A stretch of DNA of 43,642 nt from an uncultured Bacilli bacterium (GCA_947627195.1 CANQVC010000010.1:1-43642), one strand, 5' to 3'; positions 16,024-26,369 are shown, counted from the stretch's first letter. The notes: a model not told the origin generated them from the letters alone. Numbers and translations are program-made.

Positions 16024-17031
16024 CTATAATAAATGAATATTATTTTTTTCTAATAATGTTAAATCTTCTTTTGTCCAAGCTGAAGATTGAACTTCACCAA
16101 TATGAACTTTCTTTAACATATACATACACATTCTTGATTGACCAATTCCTCCACCAATAGTTAATGGTAAACGATCATTTAAAATATCTTTGGCATATGG
16201 TAAATCTAATTTATATTCTTCATGTTTTTGTTTTAATTGTTTTACTAAAGAATCTTTATCAACACGTATTCCCATTGATGAAATTTCAAAAGCAATATTT
16301 AAAACATCATACCAAACAACAATATCCCCATTAAGTTGCCAATCATCATAATCAGCAGCCCTACCATCATGAGGTTCCCCATCACTTAGTTTATCACCAA
16401 TTTGATAAATAAACACTGCTTTATGTTTTTTCGCAATTTCATTTTCACGATCTTTTCTTGATAAATCAGGATACATTTCTTCTAATGATTTTGTACTAAC
16501 AAATGTAATTGATTGAGGAAGATCATGTTTTAAAACAGGATAAGCATCTGATACAACTTTTTCAGTATCTAATAATGCTTGATATATTTTACGGACAATT
16601 GATTGTAAAAAAGAATAATTACGATCTTCTTTTTGAATTATTTTTTCCCAATCCCATTGATCTACATATAATGAATGTAAATTATCTAATTCTTCGAATG
16701 GACGAATGGCATTCATATCTGTATATAATCCTGTCCCATTACTAAAGCCGTATTTCTTTAATGCATTTCTTTTCCACTTTGCTAATGATTGAACAATTTC
16801 TAAATCATCCTCTAATTCTACCGCTTTGAAACTTACAGCTTTTTCATACCCATTCAAGTTATCATTTAACCCAGTTCCTGGAAAAACAAATAGAGGTGCA
16901 GAAACACGAACTAAATTCAATTGTTCTTGCAATTTACGCTCAAACGTATCCTTTACAAGTTTAATTGCTTTTTCTGTGTCAATCAAATTCAAAAGTGGTT
17001 TATACCCTTCTTTTATAATTAGATTTTTCAT
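16024..17031 (-). CDS. asnA: Aspartate-ammonia ligase
   Basis: The 335-residue protein is AsnA, the class II aminoacyl-tRNA-synthetase-like enzyme that makes asparagine from aspartate, ammonia and ATP. Recognised stretches are VRVSAPLFVFPGTGLNDNLNG near the N-terminus, FEELDNLHSLYVDQWDWE and, near the end, LPLTIGGGIGQSRMCM. Length fits the family (about 330). ATG 17031 has AGGAGG upstream. It leads the asnA-cysK operon. Confidence 0.95.
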   Translation of the reverse strand: MKNLIIKEGYKPLLNLIDTEKAIKLVKDTFERKLQEQLNLVRVSAPLFVFPGTGLNDNLNGYEKAVSFKAVELEDDLEIVQSLAKWKRNALKKYGFSNGTGLYTDMNAIRPFEELDNLHSLYVDQWDWEKIIQKEDRNYSFLQSIVRKIYQALLDTEKVVSDAYPVLKHDLPQSITFVSTKSLEEMYPDLSRKDRENEIAKKHKAVFIYQIGDKLSDGEPHDGRAADYDDWQLNGDIVVWYDVLNIAFEISSMGIRVDKDSLVKQLKQKHEEYKLDLPYAKDILNDRLPLTIGGGIGQSRMCMYMLKKVHIGEVQSSAWTKEDLTLLEKNNIHLL

Positions 17032-17053
17032 TTTATCTACCTCCTAAACAAAT

Positions 17054-17130
17054 AATAATACAAAGAATTATATATTAAAATATTTGTATTATTTAGATTT
17101 AATTATAATTCCTATTTAATTATTTGTCAA
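17054..17130 (-). promoter_or_regulatory. asnA promoter with inverted repeat in the leader
   Basis: TTGACA (17130-17125), 17 bases, TATAAT (17107-17102) is a consensus promoter. An inverted repeat AATAATACAAA (17054-17064) against TTTGTATTATT (17083-17093) lies right at and after the expected transcription start. It could be an operator for an amino-acid or nitrogen regulator or a leader hairpin. Confidence 0.7.
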
Positions 17131-17161
17131 ATCATTTAATTAAAAAAACATTTTCATAATA

Positions 17162-19132
17162 CTAAATATAAATATTATTTTCGTTTTTTAATGTTTCCAC
17201 GATTTCATTAAATGAATTAGTTGGTTCAATACAATAATTATCAATACATACTTGATATGTTATTTTATTATTTATTAATTGATTATCATTTTCTTCAACT
17301 CTTACAAATCTTTTTATAACATTAGGATTAAATTTTTGATTCATTCTTTTCTTTATTCGATGGATTTTATTATTACCATATAAACATGTTATATATACAT
17401 TAGGATGCAAATATTCCATTAAGGAAATTAAGAAAAATGAATGATCCATTGGATATTCTATTTTTTGACTCATAAATTTTAATTGTTTTATTAATGTATT
17501 TTGTAATAAAATATCATCATAAAATTTCGATAATTTAACTAAACAATATGTGGCAACACTATTGCCAGATGGAATAGCTCCATCATATAATGGTTTTAAA
17601 TCTAATATTAATTGTTCTTGTTCTTTAGATCTTAAATGAAATCCACCATTTTCTTCATCAAAAAATTGTTTAATCATTTCTTTTGTTACATTTAAACTAT
17701 CTTCTAAATATATTTCATTGTATGTACAATCAAATAAATATAGACCACATAAAGCAAAAAAAGCATAATCAATTAAAGTCCCAGGTTCATCACTTTTGTA
17801 CTGTAATAAAATATGATTATTATGTAATACTTCTTTTTTCAAAAATTCATAAGTTTCAAATGCAATGTGAATATAATCTTCTTTATCAGTTATTTTATAA
17901 GCTAAAGAATATGCCATAATAATCATAGCATTCCAACTTGTTAATATTTGATTATCCATTTGTAATGTTGAACGATTTTCACGATATTGTTTAACTTGTA
18001 ATCTAATAAAATCATTTTCTTCTTTTTTCTTTTTATCTTTTAGATATGGTAAGCTTGGTTTTTCTTTAATATGATAATAGTCACAAAATCTTTTACCATC
18101 TTCTTCACCAAGTAAGCGCATAATTTCTTCTTTAGTAAATAAATAATATTTACCTTCTATATGTTCACTATCAGCGTCAAAAGCTGAAAAGAATCCCCCT
18201 TTTTTTCTTTTTAAATTTTCGGTTGTAAATAATAGTACTTTTTCGCCAATTTCTAAATACTTTTTATTTTTAGTATATTGGTATGCTTCTAAATAACAAC
18301 AAGCAAGTAAAGCATTATCATATAACATTTTTTCATAATGAGGTCTTTTCCATTTACGATCTACACAATAACGAAAAAAGCCAAAACCAATTTGGTCAAA
18401 TATAGCACCATTCATCATTTTATTCAGTGTTTTTGTTACAATGTTTAACGCTTCTTTATCATGATAATAATAACTATATCTTAATAAAAACATTAAATAA
18501 TGAGGAGAAGGAAATTTAGGTGCTAAACCAAATCCACCATGAACAGGATCATGGATATATTTAATCATTCCATAACCTGATAATATGACATCATCTTCTT
18601 GAATTGTTATTTTTTTATTTTGTTCTTCTCTAATTTGTTCAATAATTTTATTAGCATCCATTTCTAAAGATTCTCTATCTTCATTCCATAAATGAGCAAA
18701 TGTTAATAAAATATCTTTTAAACCAAGTCCTTTAGTAGATGTATTTTTCGGAATATAAGTTGTTGCGAAAAATGGTTTTTGATCTGGTGTCATAATAATA
18801 GTCATTGGCCAACCACCATTATGAGTCATATGTTCACATATTTCCATATACACATGATCAATATCTGGATGTTCTTCTTTATCAACTTTAATAGATATAT
18901 AATATTGATTTAAATATTGAGCAACTGTTTTATCTTGAAAACTTTCTTTTTCCATGACATGACACCAATGACATGTACTATAACCAATACTTAAAAATAT
19001 TGGTTTATCTTCTTCTTTAGCTTTTTGAAAAGCTTCTTTACCCCATGGATACCAATCGACAGGATTATTAACATGTTGTTTTAAATATGGAGACTTTTCA
19101 TTAACTAAATGATTAGTTATTAATTTATTCAT
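17162..19132 (-). CDS. Thioredoxin-fold DUF255 protein (YyaL/spermatogenesis-associated 20 family)
   Basis: I place the start at ATG 19132 (MNKLITNHL), because GTG at 19141 lies in the ribosome site AAGAGGTGG. The product is 656 residues. The N-terminal domain (about 1-160) opens with [20 protein letters not shown] and has the thioredoxin-like [10 protein letters not shown] motif (CxxC). The rest is an alpha-alpha toroid similar to glycoside hydrolase or N-acylglucosamine epimerase folds, with [14 protein letters not shown] and [11 protein letters not shown]. Biochemical function in bacteria is not settled. No signal peptide is seen, so it acts in the cytoplasm. Confidence 0.9.
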   Translation of the reverse strand: MNKLITNHLVNEKSPYLKQHVNNPVDWYPWGKEAFQKAKEEDKPIFLSIGYSTCHWCHVMEKESFQDKTVAQYLNQYYISIKVDKEEHPDIDHVYMEICEHMTHNGGWPMTIIMTPDQKPFFATTYIPKNTSTKGLGLKDILLTFAHLWNEDRESLEMDANKIIEQIREEQNKKITIQEDDVILSGYGMIKYIHDPVHGGFGLAPKFPSPHYLMFLLRYSYYYHDKEALNIVTKTLNKMMNGAIFDQIGFGFFRYCVDRKWKRPHYEKMLYDNALLACCYLEAYQYTKNKKYLEIGEKVLLFTTENLKRKKGGFFSAFDADSEHIEGKYYLFTKEEIMRLLGEEDGKRFCDYYHIKEKPSLPYLKDKKKKEENDFIRLQVKQYRENRSTLQMDNQILTSWNAMIIMAYSLAYKITDKEDYIHIAFETYEFLKKEVLHNNHILLQYKSDEPGTLIDYAFFALCGLYLFDCTYNEIYLEDSLNVTKEMIKQFFDEENGGFHLRSKEQEQLILDLKPLYDGAIPSGNSVATYCLVKLSKFYDDILLQNTLIKQLKFMSQKIEYPMDHSFFLISLMEYLHPNVYITCLYGNNKIHRIKKRMNQKFNPNVIKRFVRVEENDNQLINNKITYQVCIDNYCIEPTNSFNEIVETLKNENNIYI

Positions 19133-19151
19133 GTATACCACCTCTTAATAT

Positions 19152-19177
19152 ATTGTTCACAATATATTGTTCACAAT
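19152..19177. promoter_or_regulatory. Two tandem 12-bp dyads upstream of the YyaL-family gene
   Basis: ATTGTTCACAAT occurs twice (19152-19163 and 19166-19177), spaced 14 bases start to start. Each copy is a near-perfect dyad (ATTGT..ACAAT). They overlap the expected promoter just ahead of the ribosome site, so they are a candidate operator pair. Confidence 0.5.
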
Positions 19178-19194
19178 AAATGGAAAAAATATAC

Positions 19195-19222
19195 AAAAAA
19201 ACCAACTCGATTAAGAGTTAGT
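19195..19222 (-). terminator. Terminator of the ABC exporter pair
   Basis: AACCAACTC (19200-19208) and GAGTTAGTT (19214-19222) form a stem, followed by TTTTTT on the minus strand. It directly abuts the exporter stop codon. Confidence 0.8.
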
Positions 19223-19223
19223 T

Positions 19224-21005
19224 TTATTCATACCATTTCTTTTGGGTCTCGTACATTTCTTTATATAAACTATTTCTATTCATTAATTTATCTGGTTCAT
19301 CATCTTCAATAATCTTTCCATCTTTAAATACTAATATTCTTTGGCATTGACGAGAAAATCCTAAACGATGAGAAATAAACAAAATAGTTTTATCTTTACA
19401 TAATGATTTGATTAAATCATATATTTCAATTTCCCCCATTGGATCTAAGAAAGATGTAGGTTCATCTAAAATCCATATTTTACTATCATCATTAGCTAAT
19501 AATCTAGCAATAGCTAATCTTTGCCATTGTCCTTTAGATAAATCAATACCTTGTTCAATTTGCCCTAACATTGTATTTATGCCATTTGGTAATGTATTGA
19601 CAAAATCAAGCAAACCAACTTTATTTAATATTTGTTCTATTTCTTCATCTTTAAATGTTTTATTGATATTACCTAAACAAATATTTTCTTTAATAGTAAA
19701 TGAATATTGAATGAAATCTTGAAAAATACAACTAATGCTATTTTTTAAAATACCCATTTCATTATTAATGTTTTTACCATTAACTATAATATTTCCTTGA
19801 TAATTTTTAGTAAGTTCAGTAAGTAAATTAACAAATGTTGTTTTACCACTTCCATTATATCCAACAATAGCGATTATTTCATTTTCATGAATTTTTAAAT
19901 TAAATGAATTTAATGCTTTATGTTCTGATTGTGGATATATGTATGTAACATCTTCAAATTCAATATTAAATGATGAAGATAATTGTTCATTTGAATTTGG
20001 CTTTTCTTCATCTAAATCCATTATTTCTAAATAACTTCGGTATATTTGGTTATCACGAATATCAAATTGATAATCAAATGATAAATTGTGAAGCATATTG
20101 CCAAAAGAAATAATATTAGTCATTACGATTGTGAAAAAGCCTATTTCTTGATTACCATTAACAATTTCAGTTATGACAAAATATAAAACAAATAAACAAA
20201 TAAGGGCATAAAACAAATTAGGAATTACTTCAAATTTGCTACTTACCAAGTCAGCTTTAATTGCTTCATTATTATAATTATCATTTAATTTACGCCATTT
20301 TTTAATTATTGGAATTGTTAAACGATTCATTAAACTATCTTGATGCGTTTCTTTAGATTGTGTTAGAAAATATAAATAATTTCTTCTTTGTCTTGTCAAT
20401 TCTAATTCATCATATTTATTATATAATTTTTTACCAAAATAAACACCTAATATAATATAAATGATGCAACAAATTATAAATATTAGAACTACCCACCAAG
20501 GAAGTCTAGTAGTTATAAATATAAAAATACCAATGCTAATAAAACAATAAAAAATGTCTAACCAACTATATAATGAAACTCTTGGATAAATATATGCGCC
20601 GAAATTTTTAACTAATTGAATTTTATTATCAATTTCTTGAGTTTCATAATATTCTAATGGTAAATTAGATAATTTTTTGTTTAATCTTTGCAAATAAAGA
20701 TATCTTAATTTACAATCTAATTTTTGTTGCAAAACATAACTAATTGCATTTAAAATAGCAAAAACAAATAAAATAAGACTAAATAAAATAATATTATGTA
20801 TTACTGGTAAAAAAGATGTTTCAACTCCATTAATAAAATCATATGCCTTATTAGTTATTTCTTCTAGTAAAAAAAGACCAATAAGTTGACTAGGAATTTC
20901 TGTTAACAAAATTAATAATTTAAAACTAACAATAAATGGACAATCTTTAAAAGCTCTTTTAAAAGCAAGGAAAGTTGTGGAAAAATAATTATATTTCTTC
21001 GCCAT
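19224..21005 (-). CDS. ABC exporter half-transporter, second subunit
   Basis: I place the start at ATG 21005 (MAKKYNYFST), 4 bases after AAGGTGAG. A start at 21050 would overlap the partner gene by 60 bases. The 593-residue product has six membrane segments (about 25-300) fused to an ATPase domain with Walker A GYNGSGKTT, signature LSKGQWQR and Walker B IWILDEP. The signature Gly is replaced by Lys (LSKGQ rather than LSGGQ), which is common for one half of a heterodimer. It overlaps the upstream half-transporter by 17 bases. Confidence 0.9.
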   Translation of the reverse strand: MAKKYNYFSTTFLAFKRAFKDCPFIVSFKLLILLTEIPSQLIGLFLLEEITNKAYDFINGVETSFLPVIHNIILFSLILFVFAILNAISYVLQQKLDCKLRYLYLQRLNKKLSNLPLEYYETQEIDNKIQLVKNFGAYIYPRVSLYSWLDIFYCFISIGIFIFITTRLPWWVVLIFIICCIIYIILGVYFGKKLYNKYDELELTRQRRNYLYFLTQSKETHQDSLMNRLTIPIIKKWRKLNDNYNNEAIKADLVSSKFEVIPNLFYALICLFVLYFVITEIVNGNQEIGFFTIVMTNIISFGNMLHNLSFDYQFDIRDNQIYRSYLEIMDLDEEKPNSNEQLSSSFNIEFEDVTYIYPQSEHKALNSFNLKIHENEIIAIVGYNGSGKTTFVNLLTELTKNYQGNIIVNGKNINNEMGILKNSISCIFQDFIQYSFTIKENICLGNINKTFKDEEIEQILNKVGLLDFVNTLPNGINTMLGQIEQGIDLSKGQWQRLAIARLLANDDSKIWILDEPTSFLDPMGEIEIYDLIKSLCKDKTILFISHRLGFSRQCQRILVFKDGKIIEDDEPDKLMNRNSLYKEMYETQKKWYE

Positions 21006-22830
21006 ATTTCTCACCTTGATATAGAGTTTGTTGAGCAGTAAACAATTCATAATAATAACCTTTTTTCTTTAAAAGTTCATCATGAGTTCCACTTTCAACA
21101 ATCATTCCATCTTTCATCATAATTATTTTTGAAGCAAGTCTGGCAAATGAAATTCGATGGGAAATTAATATAGCTGTTTTCCCTTGTAAATTATAACGAA
21201 ATTCTTTTAATATTCTTTCTTCTTCAATTGGATCAATAGCTGCTGTTGGTTCATCTAAAACAAGTATTTCAGGATTTTTCATATACGCTCTAGCTTGAAT
21301 AACTCTTTGCCATTGTCCACCACTTAAATCTTGACCATCTTTGTCATATTTTTTCCCTAAACAAGTATTAATTCCTTTAGGCAAATCATTAATTATACTT
21401 TCTAAATTAGCTTTTTTAATTGCTTCATTAATTAATTCTTCATTATCAATATCTTCAACTTTACCAAAAGCGATATTTTCTTTTAGTGATAATTGATATC
21501 TAGCATATTCTTGAAATCCAACACCAAAATACATTGATAATTCATTAAAAGGAATATCTTTAATATTTTTGTTATTAAAATAAATATTACCTGATGTTGG
21601 TTTAAATAAACCTAATAATAATTTTGATGTTGTTGTTTTACCACTTCCATTATAACCTAGAATAGAAATTATATCACCTTTCTTAATTTCTAAGTTTACA
21701 TCTTTAACAACATATTCTTCACACAATGGATAATGATAAGAGACATTTTCCAAACGTAAATTATCAAATTCACCTTGTGTTAAAGAAAATTCTTTTTCAC
21801 CTAAATGATTTATTTCCTTTTTTTCTTCTTTGGTTAATGGGAAAATTAATTCAACAATTACAGGAGCAATTTCCACGAATTCAACAATCTTTTCTAAAGG
21901 CCGTTTAAAATTATATCCTATTTGCGTTGCTGTTGAGATAGCAGCACTAATTAAAACCATTGTACCTAAATCAATTTGTTTTTTAAATACTAAATAAAGT
22001 AAAAAGATGTCATAAAATAATTTAATAGCAACAATAAATATATTAACACATCGAGAAATTATAGCTTCTTTTGTAAGAATTTTATATCTTTCTTTAGTTA
22101 TTGTTTGCGAAATATCATCTTGCTTTTTAAAGAAATAATTTTCTAATTGATTAACTTTTGTTTCTTTAATTGTATATTTTTGACTAATTAATGAAACATA
22201 ATTTTCCTTTTTTCTTTCATCATTATTAAATTTTTTGTCTAAATTTACTCTTTTTTTCGAATATATAATATTATATATTAAATTAAATAAAAATAATCCA
22301 ACACTAATTAATCCTGCATAAATATTAAATGAAAAAATAACAGCTAGATATATTATTTTTTTAAAAGAAAAGTCAAAAACAAAATTTAATATATGCCATG
22401 GTAATTGTTGGAAAACATATAAATTTCGATAAGCAAAATTATATTTATCATATGTATCTTTCTCGTATAATTTTTCTTGAGATAATTTACCTAATTTATA
22501 CATTAACAAAATTCTGAAATATCTATCAGCATTTTTATAATAATAACCATCAATTATTTCTCTCATAAATTCAACTAATGAATTAATAACTAATAATAAA
22601 ATAAGATATATAAATGTCATTATTAAAGCTTTTGTTAATATTTCTTTATTAATAACTAATTCAGCTACTAAATTTGTGGCATCTTTTAAGACATATAAGG
22701 CAACAAGACCAATAGATGTTTCAATAATTTTAATTAAAATCAATAAAGAGAACAAAACTGGCGTTGCTCTAAAGACACTTTCAATCATAAAAAGCAAGGT
22801 TTTGAAAGAAAACTTTTGTTTTAAATTCAT
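20989..22830 (-). CDS. ABC exporter half-transporter, first subunit
   Basis: The 613-residue protein has six membrane segments (about 20-310) followed by an ATPase domain: Walker A GYNGSGKTT (392-400), signature LSGGQ (502-506), Walker B ILVLDEPTAAID, and the H-loop SHR. It has the canonical signature, whereas its partner has LSKGQ, so the pair is probably an asymmetric heterodimer. Such exporters move drugs, lipids or peptides outward. ATG 22830 has GAGGT about 11 bases upstream. Substrate cannot be told. Confidence 0.9.
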   Translation of the reverse strand: MNLKQKFSFKTLLFMIESVFRATPVLFSLLILIKIIETSIGLVALYVLKDATNLVAELVINKEILTKALIMTFIYLILLLVINSLVEFMREIIDGYYYKNADRYFRILLMYKLGKLSQEKLYEKDTYDKYNFAYRNLYVFQQLPWHILNFVFDFSFKKIIYLAVIFSFNIYAGLISVGLFLFNLIYNIIYSKKRVNLDKKFNNDERKKENYVSLISQKYTIKETKVNQLENYFFKKQDDISQTITKERYKILTKEAIISRCVNIFIVAIKLFYDIFLLYLVFKKQIDLGTMVLISAAISTATQIGYNFKRPLEKIVEFVEIAPVIVELIFPLTKEEKKEINHLGEKEFSLTQGEFDNLRLENVSYHYPLCEEYVVKDVNLEIKKGDIISILGYNGSGKTTTSKLLLGLFKPTSGNIYFNNKNIKDIPFNELSMYFGVGFQEYARYQLSLKENIAFGKVEDIDNEELINEAIKKANLESIINDLPKGINTCLGKKYDKDGQDLSGGQWQRVIQARAYMKNPEILVLDEPTAAIDPIEEERILKEFRYNLQGKTAILISHRISFARLASKIIMMKDGMIVESGTHDELLKKKGYYYELFTAQQTLYQGEKYGEEI

Positions 22831-22903
22831 GATATTGTTTACCTCGGATAAGATATGTTTATTTTATCATATTTGATATTTAAAAATACTATAAGTCGAT
22901 TAA

Positions 22904-23734
22904 TTATTGATTATTTTTATTGTATTCATCTAAATAATTAAATCTAACACCATTCTTTTTATATTCTATTAATGTATCTAAATTAACATTATAAGTACTT
23001 CGAAAAATATTTGTATCAATAGTTGGATAAATCTTCTTTAATTCTTTAATTAGTTTTTTAATTTCTTGACGTTTTGAATCAACAGTGCCATTTTCTATAT
23101 TTTCGGTAAATCGACAAGCACATTGAAGAAATTCTAATTGATTATAATTTTTCCAAGCTATTATTGATTCTTCTTTCACAAAATATAAAGGTCTAATTAA
23201 TTCCATTCCTAAATGATTGGTACTTTTTAATTTTGGTAACATACTTTGAATTTGTGATCCATAAAACATAGCAATTAAAATAGTTTCAATTACATCATCA
23301 AAATGATGACCTAAAGCTATTTTATTACAACCTAATGATTTAGCATAATCATATAAACATCCACGACGCATTCTTGCACATAAATAACAAGGATGAGAAT
23401 CTTCTTTTGTGACAACATTAAATATATCTGAAGAAAAGAATTGAATAGGAATATTTAATATTTTGCCTTTTTCTTCTATTTTACGACGATTTTTTTCATT
23501 ATATCCTGGATCCATAACAATATAATGAACATTAAAAGTTACATCACTATGGCGATGTAACTCTTGCATACATTTCGCAAGAAGCATTGAATCTTTTCCT
23601 CCACTTATGCATACGGCGATATTATCACCTTCATTTACCATGGAAAATTCTTGAATTGCTTTAATGAATTTTCCCCAAATTCGTTTACGGTAAGTTGTTA
23701 TAATGCTTCTTTCTACTTCTTTATATTTATCCAT
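22904..23734 (-). CDS. ttcA: tRNA 2-thiocytidine biosynthesis protein (TtcA family)
   Basis: I place the start at ATG 23734 (MDKYKEVERS), with AGAGG 5 bases upstream; an in-frame ATG at 23752 would overlap the transporter end. The 276-residue protein has the PP-loop SGGKDS (44-49) and the paired cysteines CYLC (116, 119) that hold the iron-sulfur cluster, with further Cys in LQCACRF. TtcA thiolates cytidine 32 of certain tRNAs in the cytoplasm using ATP. It follows the Na/Pi symporter gene by 10 bases. Related TtcA/TtuA-family enzymes cannot be fully excluded. Confidence 0.85.
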   Translation of the reverse strand: MDKYKEVERSIITTYRKRIWGKFIKAIQEFSMVNEGDNIAVCISGGKDSMLLAKCMQELHRHSDVTFNVHYIVMDPGYNEKNRRKIEEKGKILNIPIQFFSSDIFNVVTKEDSHPCYLCARMRRGCLYDYAKSLGCNKIALGHHFDDVIETILIAMFYGSQIQSMLPKLKSTNHLGMELIRPLYFVKEESIIAWKNYNQLEFLQCACRFTENIENGTVDSKRQEIKKLIKELKKIYPTIDTNIFRSTYNVNLDTLIEYKKNGVRFNYLDEYNKNNQ

Positions 23735-23744
23735 AAAAACCTCT

Positions 23745-25397
23745 TTATGCATTTAAACGATTCATTTTTGTATCAACAATTTGGGTCATATAATTTAAGT
23801 GGTCACCTATACGTTCTAAATTACTAACAAGATTAATAAATACACCACTACTTTGTGGTTGACATGATCCTTCATTTAAACGTTTGATATGATCTGCAAT
23901 CATTTCTTTACGCATATCATCAATTCTATTTTCACATTCTCTTACTTGAGATAACGTTGAGGCATCATTATTTAAAATAATTGGTACAATTAATTCATAC
24001 ATTTCATGGATTTGATTATACATTTCTTGTAATGCATCTTTTACTTGATCAGAAAAATGAAGTTCTTCTTCAATTGATTTTTTTGTATATTTAACAACAT
24101 TATCAGATATTTCAGCGATACGAATAATATCTCCTAATGTATCATGTAATGATGAAACTGTTGATTCATCTTTATATGATAAATTTGTTGTTGATAACTT
24201 TACTAAATAAGTAATTGTGTTTTTACATGCTATGTTTACATCATTTGTTCCATCAAATACTTTGTTTTCTTCTTCAGTTGATTTTGATAAAAAACCATTT
24301 AAAGCTATTCCTAATGATTGCATAGCTATATCACACATACGTACCATTTCTTTACGAACTTGTTGCAAAGCAACAGATGGGTTATGTAATAATCTTTCAT
24401 CCAAATAAACAGATTTTGGTTCTTGTTTGGTCTTTTTGTCTTTCACAATCCATTGTGATAATTTCACAAAAGCACCAGTAAATGGCAAAAATATTAATGT
24501 ACATATTATATTAAAGAATGTATGGAACATTGCTATTTGATTTTGCGGATGAGTAAACCAACGACCAAATGTATCATCCATAAAATCTTTCCATATTAAT
24601 AACATAATCATAAATAATAAGGCACCAAACACGTTAAATAAAATGTGAATAACACTGGCTCTTTTTGCATTTGTACTTGCACCAATTGATGAAAATAAAG
24701 CTGTTACACATGTACCAATATTTGTTCCTAAAATAATATATAAAACAGAATTACCACCATTACCAACAACAATACCAGCTCCTGCCATTGATATAAGAAT
24801 AGTTGTAACTGCCGCTGAACTTTGTAATAATGCAGTAATTAGTAAACCAATCATTAGTAATAAAAGGGGATTATTAATAACAGAAAAAGCATGAACGAAT
24901 GATTCACTATCTCTAAAGGTACTCATTGAGTCAGACATACATTTCATACCGACAAAAACAAGTCCTAATCCAGCAAATATATAACCAATGCCTTTAATTC
25001 GGTCTTGTTTAGCTAGTAAATTCATAAAGCTACCAATGAATGTTAATATAATTGCAAAGCCAATAAAATCAAATGATTGTAATGATACTATTTGCGCAGT
25101 AATTGTGGTACCAATGTTTGCTCCCATAATAACTGTTGTGGCTTGATATAATGTCATTACTCCTGCATTAACAAAACCAACAACCATAACAGTTGTAACT
25201 GAAGAACTTTGGATAATAGCTGTTGTCGCTGCACCAACTCCTACTCCAACAAGTTTGTTTTTAGATGCTTTGCTGAATAATTGCTTTAATTTTGATGTAG
25301 CTAATTTTTCAATATTTTCTGATAAAATTTTAAATCCTATCAAAAATGTTCCTAAACCAGCAAGTAAGGAAATAACTGCTGTTACGTATACGTTCAT
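23745..25397 (-). CDS. Na+/phosphate symporter with PhoU domain
   Basis: The 550-residue protein has two inverted membrane repeats (about 1-310), each with the QSSS motif of the type II Na/Pi family: TTAIIQSSSVTTVMVV and ALLQSSAAVTTILI. The C-terminal 200 residues form a PhoU-like helical domain (about 345-550). It imports phosphate with sodium. ATG 25397 has AGAGG upstream. It leads a two-gene unit with ttcA. No Pho box can be claimed from the sequence. Confidence 0.9.
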   Translation of the reverse strand: MNVYVTAVISLLAGLGTFLIGFKILSENIEKLATSKLKQLFSKASKNKLVGVGVGAATTAIIQSSSVTTVMVVGFVNAGVMTLYQATTVIMGANIGTTITAQIVSLQSFDFIGFAIILTFIGSFMNLLAKQDRIKGIGYIFAGLGLVFVGMKCMSDSMSTFRDSESFVHAFSVINNPLLLLMIGLLITALLQSSAAVTTILISMAGAGIVVGNGGNSVLYIILGTNIGTCVTALFSSIGASTNAKRASVIHILFNVFGALLFMIMLLIWKDFMDDTFGRWFTHPQNQIAMFHTFFNIICTLIFLPFTGAFVKLSQWIVKDKKTKQEPKSVYLDERLLHNPSVALQQVRKEMVRMCDIAMQSLGIALNGFLSKSTEEENKVFDGTNDVNIACKNTITYLVKLSTTNLSYKDESTVSSLHDTLGDIIRIAEISDNVVKYTKKSIEEELHFSDQVKDALQEMYNQIHEMYELIVPIILNNDASTLSQVRECENRIDDMRKEMIADHIKRLNEGSCQPQSSGVFINLVSNLERIGDHLNYMTQIVDTKMNRLNA

Positions 25398-25619
25398 AAA
25401 TACCTCTTTCTATTTTATTTCTATATCTTTTTCCCTTCTTTACTTATTGTATCACACTTTACTATTTTTTTCCACACTTTATTTAGATACTTTAAAAAAA
25501 TAATAAATAAAGGTATTTTTTTATAAAATTATAGTTTATTTAGTAATATATAACATTATAATAAAAGTTTAAAACATAAAAAATTACATAAAATATTACT
25601 ATATTGGGAGGAATTAATA

Positions 25620-25787
25620 ATGAAAGAAAAAGAAAAAAGAAAATTACCAAAGTTAAGTGTTGTGGAAAACAGTGATTATTTTTATCGTGATCAAGAAACA
25701 GCACGTGTTGATATGGTAGATGCATCAGATAATGAAACAAATGATGCTTATACTGATCATGAACCAATAACACAAAAAAAAGCGTGA
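25620..25787 (+). CDS. Small acidic protein of 55 residues, plus strand
   Basis: ATG 25620 is preceded by GGGAGG, spaced 9 bases, an excellent ribosome site. The frame runs to TGA at 25785-25787. The product starts with a Lys-rich head (MKEKEKRKLPKLSVVEN), then an acidic tail rich in Asp, Glu and Thr (DMVDASDNETNDAY), ending QKKA. No membrane segment or known domain is visible. It is the only plus-strand gene between 9109 and the window end, and it converges on the sigma-factor gene through a shared terminator. Confidence 0.7.
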   Translation: MKEKEKRKLPKLSVVENSDYFYRDQETARVDMVDASDNETNDAYTDHEPITQKKA

Positions 25788-25814
25788 GAAGATTTATTCT
25801 AATCACACTTTTTT
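25773..25814. terminator. Bidirectional terminator between the small gene and the sigma factor
   Basis: A run of A followed by AGCGTGA (25781-25787) pairs with TCACACT (25803-25809), followed by T. It can act for both convergent genes, since A and T runs flank the stem. The stem overlaps both stop codons. Confidence 0.7.
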
Positions 25815-26366
25815 CACAATAATATCACTAAATTCTTTTTTTTCATATATTATTTTATTAATTCTTTTTTTAGCTTTTAGGTATCTTTTTTTACATTGAT
25901 CAATGGTTAATCCTAAATATTCAACACATTCAGTGTATTTCATTTTAGAAAAAACTCTTAACATAAAAATATCATATTCATCTTTAGAAATTTTGGCTTT
26001 AACTTCTTTTAAAAATTTATCTAATGCTGGATCTTCAATAGGATAATAATTTACATAGTGATGTACTTTATCATCATCATATATAATTTTACCTCTTTGT
26101 CTTGCCATTAAATAATTTTTAATATAGTTTTTAGCAACTTTAAAAAGCCAAAGGCTAAAAGAACCTTTTTTATAATCATATAGACATATGTTATCTAACA
26201 TTCTCATATAAATTTCTTGTTCAACATCATCAGAATCGAAATCATTCATTACATATTTTCTAATGTAGTTATATAAATTTTTATGATAAGTTTGATATAT
26301 GATGTTAAAAGCATCAGAATCTTTGTTTTTTAGTTTTTCGATAAATTTTTTATTGATTTTTTGCAT
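25803..26366 (-). CDS. RNA polymerase sigma factor, sigma-70/ECF-like
   Basis: I place the start at ATG 26366 (MQKINKKFIEKL), because an excellent promoter lies at 26386-26414 and earlier in-frame codons would precede the transcription start. The 187-residue product has region 2 (about 9-80: DAFNIIYQTYHKNLYNYIRKYV, DSDDVEQEIYMRM, FSLWLFKVAKNYIKNYL) and region 4 (about 125-175: DEYDIFMLRVFSKMKYTECVEYLGLT). It should direct RNA polymerase to an unknown regulon. No anti-sigma gene is adjacent. The ribosome site is weak (GTGGT). Confidence 0.85.
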   Translation of the reverse strand: MQKINKKFIEKLKNKDSDAFNIIYQTYHKNLYNYIRKYVMNDFDSDDVEQEIYMRMLDNICLYDYKKGSFSLWLFKVAKNYIKNYLMARQRGKIIYDDDKVHHYVNYYPIEDPALDKFLKEVKAKISKDEYDIFMLRVFSKMKYTECVEYLGLTIDQCKKRYLKAKKRINKIIYEKKEFSDIIVKKV

Positions 26367-26369
26367 AAT

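Noticed and set aside
25540-25806. 88-codon minus-strand frame opposite the small plus-strand gene
   Set aside because: It is the antisense of a frame with an excellent ribosome site; its own start has none and it has an odd His-rich composition.
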